This document shows positions 8,216-18,246 of a stretch of 57,452 nucleotides of DNA, in pieces. Made by a program: the position numbers and the translations under genes. Below the pieces are notes generated by a model. That model had not been told where the DNA came from and made no database searches. It worked only from the letters and a program-made list of their open reading frames with translations. Source of the stretch: Nocardioides sp. REDSEA-S33_B3 (lineage in GTDB: Bacteria > Actinomycetota > Actinomycetes > Propionibacteriales > Nocardioidaceae); NCBI GenBank assembly GCA_001627335.1, contig LUPK01000029.1, positions 1 to 57,452 on the forward strand, in the 5' to 3' direction. Position 1 is the first letter of the stretch. Each line of letters starts with the position of its first letter.

Positions 8216-8758
8216 CTAGAAGCCGAGCCGGCGCTCGGGCTGGGCCTCACGCCGCACGACCTCGCCCTTGGCGTGGGCGCTGTCGCGCAGCGAGGCCTGG
8301 AAGGCGACCATCCGCTCGCGCAGCCCGGGGTCGGAGGCGGCCAGGATCCGGACGGCCAGCAGGCCGGCGTTGCGGGCGTTGCCGACCGCGACCGTGGCGA
8401 CCGGGACGCCGGCGGGCATCTGGACGATCGAGAGCAGCGAGTCCATGCCGTCGAGGTACTTCAGCGAGACCGGCACCCCGATGACCGGCAGCGGCGTGAC
8501 GGCGGCGAGCATGCCCGGCAGGTGGGCTGCTCCCCCGGCGCCGGCGATGATGACCGACAGTCCCCGCTCGGCGGCCTGCTCGCCGTAGGCCAGCATCTCG
8601 TGGGGCATCCGGTGCGCCGAGACGACGTCGGCCTCGATCTCCACGTCGAACTCCCGGCACGCCTCGGCCGCGGCCTGCATGACCGGCCAGTCCGAGTCGG
8701 ACCCCATGACGATGCCGACCCGGGCGCCGCTCCCCGTGCCGGTGACCTGCTCGCTCAT
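8216..8758 (-). CDS. purE: N5-carboxyaminoimidazole ribonucleotide mutase PurE
   Basis: 180 residues. PurE moves the carboxyl group of N5-CAIR to give CAIR in purine synthesis. Visible signatures are [22 protein letters not shown] (with the catalytic His) and [13 protein letters not shown], which form the nucleotide-binding and active-site loops of class I PurE. The ATG follows the purK stop by one base, so the two are translationally coupled; together they carry out consecutive steps. The start is fixed by this junction and by the domain beginning a few residues later. Confidence 0.97.
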   Translation of the reverse strand: MSEQVTGTGSGARVGIVMGSDSDWPVMQAAAEACREFDVEIEADVVSAHRMPHEMLAYGEQAAERGLSVIIAGAGGAAHLPGMLAAVTPLPVIGVPVSLKYLDGMDSLLSIVQMPAGVPVATVAVGNARNAGLLAVRILAASDPGLRERMVAFQASLRDSAHAKGEVVRREAQPERRLGF

Positions 8759-8759
8759 C

Positions 8760-9923
8760 TCACTCGCTCTCGTTGCCGAGGTCACCGCGGAACCAGGCCG
8801 CGGCGTGCCGCGCCCGCTCCAGGCAGTCCTCGAGGTCGTCGCCGTAGGCGTTGACGTGGCCGACCTTGCGGCCCGGACGCATCTGCTTGCCGTAGAGGTG
8901 GACCCGCAGGTGAGGATCGCGGGCCAGGGCGTGCGGGTAGCCGTCGTAGAGCCGCCCCACCTCGGGGTCGGGCCCGCCGAGGATGTTGACCATGACCGTC
9001 CATCGCTCGCGCGGGGCGGGCGAGCCCAGCGGCAGGTCCATGACGGCGCGCAGGTGGTTCTCGAACTGGGAGGTGACCGCACCGTCCTGCGTCCAGTGGC
9101 CGGTGTTGTGCGGGCGCATCGCCAACTCGTTGACCAGGATGCGCCCGTCGGTGGTCTCGAAGAGCTCGACGGCCAGGATGCCGGTCACGCCCAGCTCGCC
9201 GGCCAGGCGCAGGGCGATCTCCTGCGCGCGGCCCGCGAGCTCCTCGGAGAGGTCGGGCGCCGGTGCGACGACCTCGTGGCAGATCCCGTCGAGCTGGGTG
9301 GAGGCGACGACGGGGTACGCCGCGGCCTGGCCGCTCGGCGAGCGCGCGACGAGTGCGGAGAGCTCGCGCCGGAAGTCGACGAGCTCCTCGGCGAGCACCT
9401 GGACACACGCCGCCTCGGCCGCCGAGAAGGCCTCCGCGCAGTCGGCCGCCTCGCGCACGACCCACACGCCCTTGCCGTCGTAGCCGCCGCGGGTGGTCTT
9501 CAGGACGCAGGGGAACCCGAAGGCGACCACCTCGTCGACGTCTGCCACGACGGCGTTGCGCGGGCAGGGCACGTCCAGCTCGGCCAGGCGGCGGCGCATC
9601 ACGGCCTTGTCCTGGGCGTGGACGAGCGCGTCGGGGCCGGGACGGACGGCCACGCCGTCGGCCTCCAGGGCGTGCAGGTGCTCGGTCGGCACGTGCTCGT
9701 GGTCGAAGGTCACGACCGGACAGCCGTCGGTGACCCGACGCAGCGTCGGCAGGTCGCGGTAGTCGCCGACGAGCTGGTCGACGACGACCTGGGCGGCGGA
9801 GACGCCCTCGGCCTCGGCGAGCAGGCGCAACGGCAGGCCGAGCGCGATGGCCGGCTGGGCCATCATCCGGGCGAGCTGACCGCCCCCGATGACGGCGAGG
9901 GTGGGCGCGTGGGACTCAGGCAC
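8760..9923 (-). CDS. purK: N5-carboxyaminoimidazole ribonucleotide synthase PurK
   Basis: 387 residues of the ATP-grasp superfamily. PurK makes N5-CAIR from AIR, bicarbonate and ATP. The N-terminal [13 protein letters not shown] is the PurK nucleotide-fold start, VTFDHEHVP is a PurK signature, and the ATP-grasp core shows [46 protein letters not shown] and a C-terminal HVNAYGDD. The start is a GTG with TAGGCT six bases upstream, pointing to a leaderless message. The product is used directly by PurE from the next gene. Confidence 0.97.
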   Translation of the reverse strand: MPESHAPTLAVIGGGQLARMMAQPAIALGLPLRLLAEAEGVSAAQVVVDQLVGDYRDLPTLRRVTDGCPVVTFDHEHVPTEHLHALEADGVAVRPGPDALVHAQDKAVMRRRLAELDVPCPRNAVVADVDEVVAFGFPCVLKTTRGGYDGKGVWVVREAADCAEAFSAAEAACVQVLAEELVDFRRELSALVARSPSGQAAAYPVVASTQLDGICHEVVAPAPDLSEELAGRAQEIALRLAGELGVTGILAVELFETTDGRILVNELAMRPHNTGHWTQDGAVTSQFENHLRAVMDLPLGSPAPRERWTVMVNILGGPDPEVGRLYDGYPHALARDPHLRVHLYGKQMRPGRKVGHVNAYGDDLEDCLERARHAAAWFRGDLGNESE

Positions 9924-9929
9924 CGGGTC

Positions 9930-9935
9930 AGCCTA
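9930..9935 (-). promoter_or_regulatory. Putative -10 box (TAGGCT) of purK-purE
   Basis: TAGGCT is six bases before the purK GTG, without a Shine-Dalgarno between. Confidence 0.5.
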
Positions 9936-9966
9936 GGGCCGCTCCCGTGGTGGTGGCGTCGCGGGG

Positions 9967-10284
9967 TCAGGCGGCCGGCGAGGACTTCTCGAAGCGCAGG
10001 CCCTTGCCACGGATCGTGGTGATCAGGTGCGGGTGGCGCGAGTCGTCGCCCAGCTTGCGTCGGACCCAGCCGAGGTGGACGTCGATGGTCTTCGAGGAGG
10101 TCCAGAACGACGTGTGCCACACGTCGCGCATCAGCTCCTCGCGGGTGACGATGTCCCCGGCGCGGCTGATGAGGGCGTGAACGAGGTCGAACTCCTTGCG
10201 GGAGAGCGTGATCTCCTCTCCTGCGCGCCAGGCGCGGCGGGTGGTGGGATCGATGCTGATTTCCTGGACCTTGATCACCCGCAC
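9967..10284 (-). CDS. Stand-alone OmpR/PhoB-type winged-helix DNA-binding protein
   Basis: 105 residues that are only the C-terminal effector domain of a response regulator: EITLSRKEFDLVHALISRAGDIVTREELMRDVW, then SSKTIDVHLGWVRRKLGDD (recognition helix) and the wing HLITTIRGKGLRFE. No receiver domain or remnant is encoded upstream. It could bind DNA constitutively or respond to a partner. Start is a GTG at 10284; TACGAT immediately before it would instead place a leaderless start at the GTG two codons later. It sits 43 bases upstream of purK on the same strand, but the purK -10 box suggests separate transcription. Confidence 0.85.
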   Translation of the reverse strand: MRVIKVQEISIDPTTRRAWRAGEEITLSRKEFDLVHALISRAGDIVTREELMRDVWHTSFWTSSKTIDVHLGWVRRKLGDDSRHPHLITTIRGKGLRFEKSSPAA

Positions 10285-10473
10285 ATCGTAAAAAGCAAAA
10301 TGATTCCCCGGTAGGGGTTTGGCCCGACATGACAGTGACCTCTTCCTGCCAAGAGTCGGCCCCTAGGCCGCCTCCGTGGCCCTCCGCGGGCAGCATCGGG
10401 CCAGGTGGGACGGGGATCAGGGCCCGTCGGCCGCGTGGGGATGTCGGGATTGACGCGATCGCATGACTCGACT

Positions 10474-10491
10474 TGACAGACTCATCTGTCA
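10474..10491. promoter_or_regulatory. Palindrome TGACAGA-CTCA-TCTGTCA
   Basis: Seven-base perfect arms separated by four bases, in the 257-base gap between the cyclase stop and the winged-helix gene. It could be an operator half-site pair or a short hairpin. It is AT-richer than the surroundings and has no T-tract. Confidence 0.4.
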
Positions 10492-10541
10492 GTTCCGTCC
10501 CCATCCCCCCGGGCGGTCCAGACCTCCGGTCGTCCGAGGCG

Positions 10542-11600
10542 TCAGTGCCGACGTACGGCGACGGGCTCGACGATCCCGAAGCCGCGGACCGGCCGCGCGG
10601 CCATCCGCCGGGTCTCGAACTGGTCGGCCGGCAGCCGTGCCGCGGTGCCGGAGTCGATGATGATGCGGTTGCGGCGCGCGACGTTGGTCAGCCGCGCGGC
10701 CATGTTGACCGGCGGGCCGAAGACGTCCCCGAGCCGCATGACGACCGAGCCGCTGGCCAGGCCGACGCGCACGTCCGGCATCCGCGGGTCGCGACCGATG
10801 ACCTGGATGATCCCCTCGGCGGTGTCGTAGGCGCGGACGGTGTCGTCGTTCACGAAGAGCACCGAGTCGCCGATGCTCTTGATCACCCGCCCCCGCTGGC
10901 TGGCAACGACGTCGGCACAGCGCATCTCGAAGAGCTCGACGAGGTCGCCGATGCGGTCCTCGGTGAGGGTGTTGGACAGGGCGGTGAACCCGACGATGTC
11001 GGCGAAGCCCACGGTGAGGTCGGTGACGTGCAGGTCCTCGTCGTCCTGGTCGGCCAGGGCCTCGATCCGGCCCGCCGCCGCGGCGAGGTGACGGCGCCAG
11101 GCGTAGATCAGCAGCTCCTCGAAGGGCCGCGAGAACTGCTCGACCAGCGCCACGGCCGTGTCGATGCGTGTGCGTCCGGAGCCCTCCGCCGTCATCTCCT
11201 CGACCCGCTGGGTCAGCGAGGAGATCTCCCAGTCGGCCAGGCGCGCCATCGTCTGGCCCAGCGCCCGGGTGAGGTTGACGGCCAGGTCCATGTCGAGCAG
11301 GCCGGCCTCCATGACCCCGGCGAGCAGTCGCATCGCATCGGCGTCGGCGGCCAGGAACGCGGGGGTGTCGTCGGGGTACTCCGGGAACCCCAGCGCCCGC
11401 CAGAGCCGGCGCGCCTGCTCGCCGGTGACGCCGGCGGCGTCGGCGAGCTCCGGGGCGGTCAGCTCGGGCAGCCCACCCAGGATCGCCTGCTCGAGGTCGC
11501 CGGGCTGGGGGCCGGTCACGGGGCCGGTCACGGGGCCGGTCACGGGGCCGCTCGTGGGAGCACCCCCCGAGCCGGGCTCGGGGTCAGGCGCCCTCGTCAT
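10542..11600 (-). CDS. Class III adenylate/guanylate cyclase domain protein
   Basis: 352 residues. The C-terminal ~170 residues form a class III nucleotidyl cyclase domain: VGFADIVGFTALSNTL with the first metal Asp, KSIGDSVLFV with the second, VRVGLASGSVV and the NMAARLTNVARRNRIIID helix. It would make cAMP or another cyclic nucleotide in the cytosol. Residues ~40-100 (ELTAPELADAAGVTGEQARRLWRALG) look like the helical regulatory domain found in mycobacterial pH-sensing cyclases. The N-terminus carries a GPVT tandem repeat. The ATG lies inside the end of the PH-domain gene, overlapping by 17 bases, so the two are likely co-translated. Confidence 0.88.
   Translation of the reverse strand: MTRAPDPEPGSGGAPTSGPVTGPVTGPVTGPQPGDLEQAILGGLPELTAPELADAAGVTGEQARRLWRALGFPEYPDDTPAFLAADADAMRLLAGVMEAGLLDMDLAVNLTRALGQTMARLADWEISSLTQRVEEMTAEGSGRTRIDTAVALVEQFSRPFEELLIYAWRRHLAAAAGRIEALADQDDEDLHVTDLTVGFADIVGFTALSNTLTEDRIGDLVELFEMRCADVVASQRGRVIKSIGDSVLFVNDDTVRAYDTAEGIIQVIGRDPRMPDVRVGLASGSVVMRLGDVFGPPVNMAARLTNVARRNRIIIDSGTAARLPADQFETRRMAARPVRGFGIVEPVAVRRH
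11509..11556. repeat. 12-bp tandem repeat coding for Gly-Pro-Val-Thr
   Basis: Three perfect copies and one degenerate copy of GGGCCGGTCACG in the N-terminal coding region of the cyclase. Being in multiples of three, copy-number change would keep frame. Confidence 0.85.
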
Positions 11601-12096
11601 GACGACCACCCCGGGAGTGCAGAGCGTGCAGCAGGTCGTTGAGCCGGGCCTGGGCCTCGCGCACCCGCGGGATGTCGGGGAGCGCGACCGCGCCGTCCGG
11701 GCTCGCGTCACCGATCACGAGGGTGCCGCACCCCAGGAGACGGTCGCTGAGGTGCCGCTCGACCTGCACGTCGCTGATGCGGGACAGGGGGATGTCGTGG
11801 CCGCGGCGGGTCAGCACGCCGGTCCGCGTGATGATGCGGCGGTCGGTGATCGTGTAGTGCCCCACCAGCCAGGTCAGCAGCGGCCACACGAACAGCCACA
11901 GCACTCCCAGCGCGACCGCGCCCCAGACGATCCACGCCAGCAGCCGCTGGTCGCCGTCGACGCGGGTCTCCACGAACGTCCCCACCGCGAGCAGCAGCAC
12001 GAGCGCGAGGACCGGCAGCAGCAGCGCCTTGGGGTGGGTGCGCGTGGAGACGACGACCCGCTCCCCCTCGCTCAGCAGCGTGCGTGAGATGGCCAC
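11584..12096 (-). CDS. Bacterial PH-domain (bPH2, YdbS-like) membrane protein
   Basis: 170 residues. Two transmembrane helices (about residues 24-45 and 52-76) precede a pleckstrin-homology-like domain with HYTITDRRIITRTGVLTRRG, IPLSRISDVQVERHLSDRLLGCGTLVIG, the pattern of bPH2/YdbS proteins. The cytosolic domain may sense or organise membrane components; the exact function is unknown. A YdbS/YdbT-like pair occurs again at 25040-27009. The gene overlaps the cyclase start. Confidence 0.85.
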   Translation of the reverse strand: MAISRTLLSEGERVVVSTRTHPKALLLPVLALVLLLAVGTFVETRVDGDQRLLAWIVWGAVALGVLWLFVWPLLTWLVGHYTITDRRIITRTGVLTRRGHDIPLSRISDVQVERHLSDRLLGCGTLVIGDASPDGAVALPDIPRVREAQARLNDLLHALHSRGGRHDEGA

Positions 12097-12132
12097 GTCC
12101 CGATCATGTCACCTCCGGCCGTCGGCGCGCCC

Positions 12133-12951
12133 TCAGGCGGGTCGGACGTGGACGACGTCGCCCGCTCCCACGGGCACCTCGGGCCCGGCGGCCGGGGCCA
12201 CGACCAGGCGGCCGTGCTCGTCGATCGAGGTGGCCCGCCCGACCAGTCGGCTGCCGTCAGGGAGGGAGACCTCGACGTCGCGCCCGACGGTGCCGCAGAC
12301 CCGGGTGTAGGACTCGCGCAGCCGTGCGACGGATCCGTCCTCGACGCCGGCCTGCCAGGCGCCGTAGGACTCCAGCAGGGTGTCGACCAGCGAGGCGAGC
12401 AGGACGGTGCGGTCGGGCACGGGGTGCCCGAGGCCCTCGGACTCGACCAGCAGGGAGGTCGCCGTGGGCACCGGGAGCTCCTCCGCGGCCACCAGCACGT
12501 TGAGGCCGATGCCCACCACGGCAGCCGGGCCCTCGGGGGTCTCGACGCGCTCCACGAGGATCCCGGCCACCTTGCGGTCACCGATGAGGACGTCGTTGGG
12601 CCACTTGAGGACGGCGCCGAAGCCCGCACCGGCCAGGGCCTTGGCCACGGCGTACCCCGTCAGCAGCGGCAACCACGGCCAGGTGGCCGACGGGACCTCG
12701 GGGCGCAGGAGCGTGGAGAAGGTGAGGGCGCTGCCCGCGGGGGTCTCCCACGTGCGGTCCAGGCGCCCGCGGCCGGCGGTCTGGTGCTCGGTGGCCACCA
12801 CCAGGCCCTCGGGCGCCCCCTCGCGGGCCCGCTCGGCCAGGACGGCGTTGGTCGACGGCGTGTGCGGGAGCACCTCCACGCCCAGGGACGCGAGGCGGCC
12901 GGGGTCGAGGGGGTTGTCGACAGGTGGGCGCTGGTCCGAGGCGTCGGTCAC
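12133..12951 (-). CDS. birA: Biotin--[biotin carboxylase carrier] ligase BirA (monofunctional)
   Basis: About 272 residues. BirA joins biotin to the AMKM lysine of carrier domains. Signatures: [39 protein letters not shown] with the biotinyl-AMP GRGR loop, [19 protein letters not shown], and VGIGLNV. A small C-terminal SH3-like domain follows. No N-terminal repressor helix-turn-helix is present, so it is an enzyme only. Start could be GTG 12951 or 12957. It is divergent from the carboxylase beta-subunit gene, and biotinylated targets (acyl-CoA and pyruvate carboxylases) are encoded 10-15 kb away. Confidence 0.92.
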   Translation of the reverse strand: MTDASDQRPPVDNPLDPGRLASLGVEVLPHTPSTNAVLAERAREGAPEGLVVATEHQTAGRGRLDRTWETPAGSALTFSTLLRPEVPSATWPWLPLLTGYAVAKALAGAGFGAVLKWPNDVLIGDRKVAGILVERVETPEGPAAVVGIGLNVLVAAEELPVPTATSLLVESEGLGHPVPDRTVLLASLVDTLLESYGAWQAGVEDGSVARLRESYTRVCGTVGRDVEVSLPDGSRLVGRATSIDEHGRLVVAPAAGPEVPVGAGDVVHVRPA

Positions 12952-12957
12952 GGGCAC

Positions 12958-12963
12958 TAGATT
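12958..12963 (+). promoter_or_regulatory. Putative -10 box (TAGATT) of carboxylase beta operon
   Basis: TAGATT lies 40 bases before the GTG at 13004. The leader carries AGAGGAGAG as ribosome-binding site, so this operon, unlike many others here, would have a leadered message. Confidence 0.4.
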
Positions 12964-13003
12964 GGCGTACGACGCACCGACGGACCAGAGGAGAGTCGCA
13001 CCT

Positions 13004-14616
<1,613 letters not shown>

Positions 14617-14620
<4 letters not shown>

Positions 14621-14829
14621 GCGAGGACCAGAAGCCGCTGCTGCGGGTGGTCAACCCCGACGCGACGCCGGAGGAGGTCGCCGCCGTCGTGGCGGTGCTC
14701 TCCGCCCTCGGCGGCGGTGCTCCCGCGCCGGCGCCGCCGCGCTCGCAGTGGGCCTCGCCGCACCGCCAGGTCCGGCGCACCCTGCCGCACGGGGCAGGTG
14801 CGTGGCGCGCAAGTGGCCTCCCTCACTGA
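14617..14829 (+). CDS. accE: Acyl-CoA carboxylase epsilon subunit
   Basis: A 70-residue product beginning [20 protein letters not shown] and continuing with [14 protein letters not shown]. The pattern 'LLRVV.GdatpEElAAl.AVL.A' followed by a short Ala/Pro linker and a C-terminal W-A-S/R segment is that of AccE/PccE, the small actinobacterial subunit that stabilises the alpha-beta carboxylase complex. Its GTG overlaps the beta-subunit TGA (GTGA), as is usual for this pair. Too short for most gene finders at default cut-offs but well supported by context. Confidence 0.88.
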
Positions 14830-14839
14830 GAGGTTCCAC

Positions 14840-14845
14840 TAGCAT
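14840..14845 (+). promoter_or_regulatory. Possible -10 box (TAGCAT) for the exopolysaccharide genes
   Basis: TAGCAT lies 11 bases after the epsilon-subunit stop and about 114 bases before the glycosyltransferase start. No clear -35 is visible. Weak evidence. Confidence 0.25.
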
Positions 14846-14958
14846 TCGTCCACAGGAAGTCCTGAGGAGATCTTGAGCCTCCACAGGGCGCGGTCTTGAG
14901 GTCGACTCCCCAGACTCGTGGTGAGGCGCCGACAGGGCGCCAGCCATGGGAGAGACGA

Positions 14959-16458
14959 ATGAGCGACGACACCCGGCTCGACAGCCGGCCGCAGACGTGG
15001 GCGCCCCCCGCGCCCTCCTCGGCCGTGCCCGACTACGTGCGCCGGTCCGACCCAGGGATGGAGGCCTACGCCGACGACTTCATGGACGGCCTGGACTCCA
15101 TCCCGACCTACCGTCCCACCGTCGGCTGCATCATCCCCGCCTACAACGAGGCCGAGACGATCGCCGGCGTGCTGGACTCGCTGCTCCAGCAGACCCGGCT
15201 GCCCGACGTCATCCACCTGATCGTCAACAACACCTCCGACGAGTCGGTCGAGATCGCCAGCCACTACGCCGGTCCGCACACGCGGATGACCCCCAGCGGC
15301 GAGCAGCACACGACGATCTACGTCCACGACATCGGCAAGAACCCCGACAAGAAGGTCGGGGCGCTCAACTACGGCTACTCCCTGGTCGAGCACATGGACT
15401 ACCTGCTCGGCGTCGACGGCGACACCACGCCCGAGCCGGACGCGATCCAGCACCTGGTCGACGAGATCGCCAGCGACGACCGGATCGGCGGCATCTCCGC
15501 GATCTACTCCATCGACGACAGCGCGCTGAACAGCTGGATGGAGAAGTTCCTGATCGCCGGGCAGCGCGCCCAGTTCTCGGCGTTCAACATGCAGAACCTC
15601 CTCAAGGGCCGCAACATGGCGGTGCTCGGCGGGCAGTTCTCCATCTTCTCCACGCAGGCGCTGCGCGACGTGATGCGCGACAGCCACCAGCGCACCCCCT
15701 GGGTGAGCGACTCCGAGGTCGAGGACTCGCTGCTGTCGCTGCAGATCAAGTCCGCGGGCTACCTCACCAAGATCTCCGCCCGGGCCCGCGCCCACGTGGG
15801 CGGCATGAACACCCTGCGCTCCCTGGACGCCCAGCAGGTGAAGTGGAACTTCGGCGCCATCGACCTGATGTGGCCCGGCCAGCGCGGCGACACCCGCGGG
15901 CAACCGTTCCACCCGAACCTGCGGCTGCGCTGGTTCGAGCACCTCTCGATGGTGCAGAACATGACCACCCGGTTCCTGTTCATGGTGCTGCTGGCGTGGT
16001 CGCTGCTCTTCGACGCCTTCGTGTTCAGCCCGCTGTGGCTGATCCCACCGCTGGCCGCGGTGTGGCTGAACTTCCGGGTGGCGCACTCGATGGAGTTCCG
16101 CAACAAGCGCGACTACCTCTTCGTGCTGCTGATCTTCCCGGCCGAGCTCTACATGTTCACGCGGATGGGGCACTTCGTCCGCGCGTGGTGGAAGTTCTTC
16201 ACCAACCAGCAGTCCGACAACTGGGCCGCGCAGGCCAAGGCCGAGCGCGGCAAGGGTTCGGCCTGGATGTACCCCTTCGCCATCGCCGGCGCGATCTACG
16301 CCGTCCTGGTGGCCGGCTGGGAGTTCGGGCCGTGGAGCGTCGACCTCAAGTCCGACGTCCTCTACGTGGGGTGGCGCGTGCTCGGGGTGCTCACGATCCT
16401 GCAGACTGCCTGGATGATCATCAAGGCCAGCAAGCGCTACAAGGGGTACAAGGCATGA
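14959..16458 (+). CDS. Processive family-2 membrane glycosyltransferase (cellulose-synthase-like)
   Basis: 499 residues. The GT-A domain shows VGCIIPAYNEAETIAGVLDSLLQQT, the metal-binding DGD (153-155) and the base motif SEVED (256). QQVKW at 292-296 is a variant of the Q(Q/R)xRW motif of processive synthases such as cellulose and hyaluronan synthase, with Lys for Arg. Four hydrophobic segments follow (about 336-372, 386-402, 436-453, 466-487). This suggests chain synthesis coupled to export. Start: ATG at 14959 with GGGAGAG upstream; an in-frame ATG does not lie closer to the domain. The next gene overlaps by ATGA. A response regulator and a GH6 glycanase gene follow on the other strand. Confidence 0.85.
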   Translation: MSDDTRLDSRPQTWAPPAPSSAVPDYVRRSDPGMEAYADDFMDGLDSIPTYRPTVGCIIPAYNEAETIAGVLDSLLQQTRLPDVIHLIVNNTSDESVEIASHYAGPHTRMTPSGEQHTTIYVHDIGKNPDKKVGALNYGYSLVEHMDYLLGVDGDTTPEPDAIQHLVDEIASDDRIGGISAIYSIDDSALNSWMEKFLIAGQRAQFSAFNMQNLLKGRNMAVLGGQFSIFSTQALRDVMRDSHQRTPWVSDSEVEDSLLSLQIKSAGYLTKISARARAHVGGMNTLRSLDAQQVKWNFGAIDLMWPGQRGDTRGQPFHPNLRLRWFEHLSMVQNMTTRFLFMVLLAWSLLFDAFVFSPLWLIPPLAAVWLNFRVAHSMEFRNKRDYLFVLLIFPAELYMFTRMGHFVRAWWKFFTNQQSDNWAAQAKAERGKGSAWMYPFAIAGAIYAVLVAGWEFGPWSVDLKSDVLYVGWRVLGVLTILQTAWMIIKASKRYKGYKA

Positions 16459-17183
16459 GTCACCGCTCCGCGCGCGGCCGGTCGGCCGCGCGGACCGTCG
16501 CGCTCGCCCTCGCGGCCTCGCTCACGCTGAACGGCTGCGGGCTGCTCGACAACGGCGGCAGCGAGCCCACGCCCGCGGAGACCGAGCCGGCGCTCGAGCG
16601 GGTCTACGACTCCCAGTTCACCCGCGACGGCACCTTCCAGAGCCACATCTCGGTCGACGGGGCCGAGGACATCGACTTCGTCTACACGCTCTACCCGACC
16701 AAGTCCACGCCGCGCACCAACGAGTGGTACCCCCGCGGCAAGAAGTTCTTCTCCTTCACCTTCCAGGCCTACGACCTCGCCCAGGACCTGCGCGACCCCT
16801 TCCGCACCAAGCGCAAGGTCTACCTGTCGAAGATCAAGGTCACCTCGCGGACCATCACGAGCGGGGGCGGCAAGACCCAGCGCCCCTACCAGCTCAACGC
16901 GGTCGCCAAGAACATCACCTTCGACCCCGAGCCTCTCTCGACGAAGTACGGCATGCTCATCACCTCGCCCAAGGGCGCCTTCGAGCTGCGCAACCAGGCC
17001 ATCAAGCCGACCTCGCTCGACACCCGGGGCATCGACCTGATGTTCACCGCCACCGTGTGGATCCAGACCGAGGCCGGTGGCTCGGAGTACATCCAGCGCG
17101 AGGTCGAGCAGACGGTCCCGATCGCGATCTTCGAGTCCGAGGAGAAGACCGAGGTCGCCGAGATCCCGGTGAACGCCAACTGA
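16455..17183 (+). CDS. Putative lipoprotein of the exopolysaccharide module
   Basis: 242 residues. A basic N-terminus and hydrophobic segment end in LTLNGC, a lipobox with Cys about residue 28, so the protein should be anchored outside the membrane. The mature part begins with a short Glu/Pro/Thr linker and then a beta-rich domain (KKFFSFTFQAYDLAQDLRD, TVWIQTEAGGSEYIQREVEQ). I do not recognise the domain. Its ATG overlaps the glycosyltransferase stop, so it is probably made with it and may assist polymer export or capture. Function is inferred from context only. Confidence 0.75.
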   Translation: MSHRSARGRSAARTVALALAASLTLNGCGLLDNGGSEPTPAETEPALERVYDSQFTRDGTFQSHISVDGAEDIDFVYTLYPTKSTPRTNEWYPRGKKFFSFTFQAYDLAQDLRDPFRTKRKVYLSKIKVTSRTITSGGGKTQRPYQLNAVAKNITFDPEPLSTKYGMLITSPKGAFELRNQAIKPTSLDTRGIDLMFTATVWIQTEAGGSEYIQREVEQTVPIAIFESEEKTEVAEIPVNAN

Positions 17184-17211
17184 CCCGTCAGGGTCGGCGC
17201 GGCAGGGTCAG
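17180..17211. terminator. Hairpin between convergent lipoprotein and response-regulator genes
   Basis: GACCC-GTCA-GGGTC (17182-17195) forms a tight hairpin, and CTGACCC (17180-17186) can also pair with GGGTCAG (17205-17211). It lies in the 24-base convergent gap, so it could terminate both messages. Confidence 0.5.
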
Positions 17212-18239
17212 AGCGACTCGGCCAGCCGATAGCCCACGCCGCGCACGGTCTCGATGAACCTGGGGTTCGTGGAGTCGTCGCCGATCTTGCGGCGCAGGTT
17301 GGCCACGTGCACCTCGACCGAGCGCTTGTCGGCCTCGTTGACGAAGTACGACGTGACGTACTGCTGACCGCGCATCGTCAGGACCAGGTCGGCCTTCGAG
17401 CGCACCCGGCGGCCGGTGCTGAGCAGTGAGGCCAGCAGGTCGAACTCCGTGCGGGTCAGGTCGACCGACCCGCCGTCGACGGTCACGATCCGCGTCTCGT
17501 TGTTGAGCGCCAGGCCGTTGAACCGGATCCACGCGCCGTCGGGCGCGGGACCTCCGGGCCCGGCGGCCACGGGCGGCACCGGTTGACCGGGCACGGCCTG
17601 GAGGTAGGTCTGCTGGGCCGGCTGCTGCACGGGCGCCGGCTGCTGCTGGACCGTTACCGGCTGCTGCTGGACGGGCGGCGGCTGGACCGGCGGCTGCTGC
17701 TGGACGGGCGGCTGGTAGGCCGGCGGCGCCGGCTCGGCCGGCCGGGCGGCGTGGGCGCCACCGCGCGGGGCGTCGTCGGCGAACTCCCGCGCCGCCTTGG
17801 TGGCCCAGGACTCCTCCTCCGGGGGCGCGGGCGAGGCGGCAGCGGCGCCGCCGACGTCCGAGCGTCCGCGGGGACGTCGCAGCATCGAGTCCGCACGGGC
17901 ACGCAGCTCGCGCGGGCGGAAGGGCTTGACGAGGTAGTCGTCGGCGCCGGCCTCGAAGCCGGTCACGACGTCGATCTCGTCACCGAGGGCGGTGATGAAG
18001 ATCAGGTAGGTGTTGCTGAACTCGCGCAGCCGCTTGGCGACGGCGAAGCCGTCCATGCCGGGCATGTTGACGTCGAGCGTGGTGATCAGCGGGTTGTGCC
18101 GGCGGACGGCGTCGACCCCCTCGAGGCCGTCCTCGGCCAGGACGGTGCGGAAGCCGGACTGGCTCAGCACGAGGTCGATGAGGTCCCTGACGTCGGGGTC
18201 GTCCTCGATGATGACGGCGGTCCAGTCGGCACCTTCCAT
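17208..18239 (-). CDS. Response regulator with receiver, long Pro/Gln linker and winged helix
   Basis: 343 residues. Receiver (1-~122): VIIEDDPDVRD acidic pair, phospho-acceptor Asp56 in LDVNMPGMDG, Thr in FITALGDE and Lys in DYLVKPFRP. C-terminal DNA-binding domain (~236-343): VDLTRTEFDLLASLLSTGRRV, KRSVEVHVANLRRKIGDD, RFIETVRGVGYRLAE. The two are joined by about 110 residues made almost wholly of Pro, Gln, Val and Ala (PPVQQQPPVQPPPVQQQP), far longer than the usual few residues of OmpR-type proteins. No histidine kinase is adjacent. It likely controls the neighbouring polysaccharide genes. TAGGCT seven bases upstream supports the ATG. Confidence 0.92.
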   Translation of the reverse strand: MEGADWTAVIIEDDPDVRDLIDLVLSQSGFRTVLAEDGLEGVDAVRRHNPLITTLDVNMPGMDGFAVAKRLREFSNTYLIFITALGDEIDVVTGFEAGADDYLVKPFRPRELRARADSMLRRPRGRSDVGGAAAASPAPPEEESWATKAAREFADDAPRGGAHAARPAEPAPPAYQPPVQQQPPVQPPPVQQQPVTVQQQPAPVQQPAQQTYLQAVPGQPVPPVAAGPGGPAPDGAWIRFNGLALNNETRIVTVDGGSVDLTRTEFDLLASLLSTGRRVRSKADLVLTMRGQQYVTSYFVNEADKRSVEVHVANLRRKIGDDSTNPRFIETVRGVGYRLAESL

Positions 18240-18246
18240 GCGCGGG

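Noticed and set aside
9967..10284. Truncated response-regulator pseudogene
   Set aside because: The winged-helix domain is complete with its own start, and no receiver remnant lies upstream, so a stand-alone gene is more likely.
11509..11556. Possible CRISPR-like repeat
   Set aside because: The 12-bp units are contiguous without spacers and lie in frame within a coding sequence.
14830..14958. Possible riboswitch in the leader of the glycosyltransferase gene
   Set aside because: No recognised conserved core (for example of cyclic-di-GMP or cyclic-di-AMP classes) could be found in the 129 bases.
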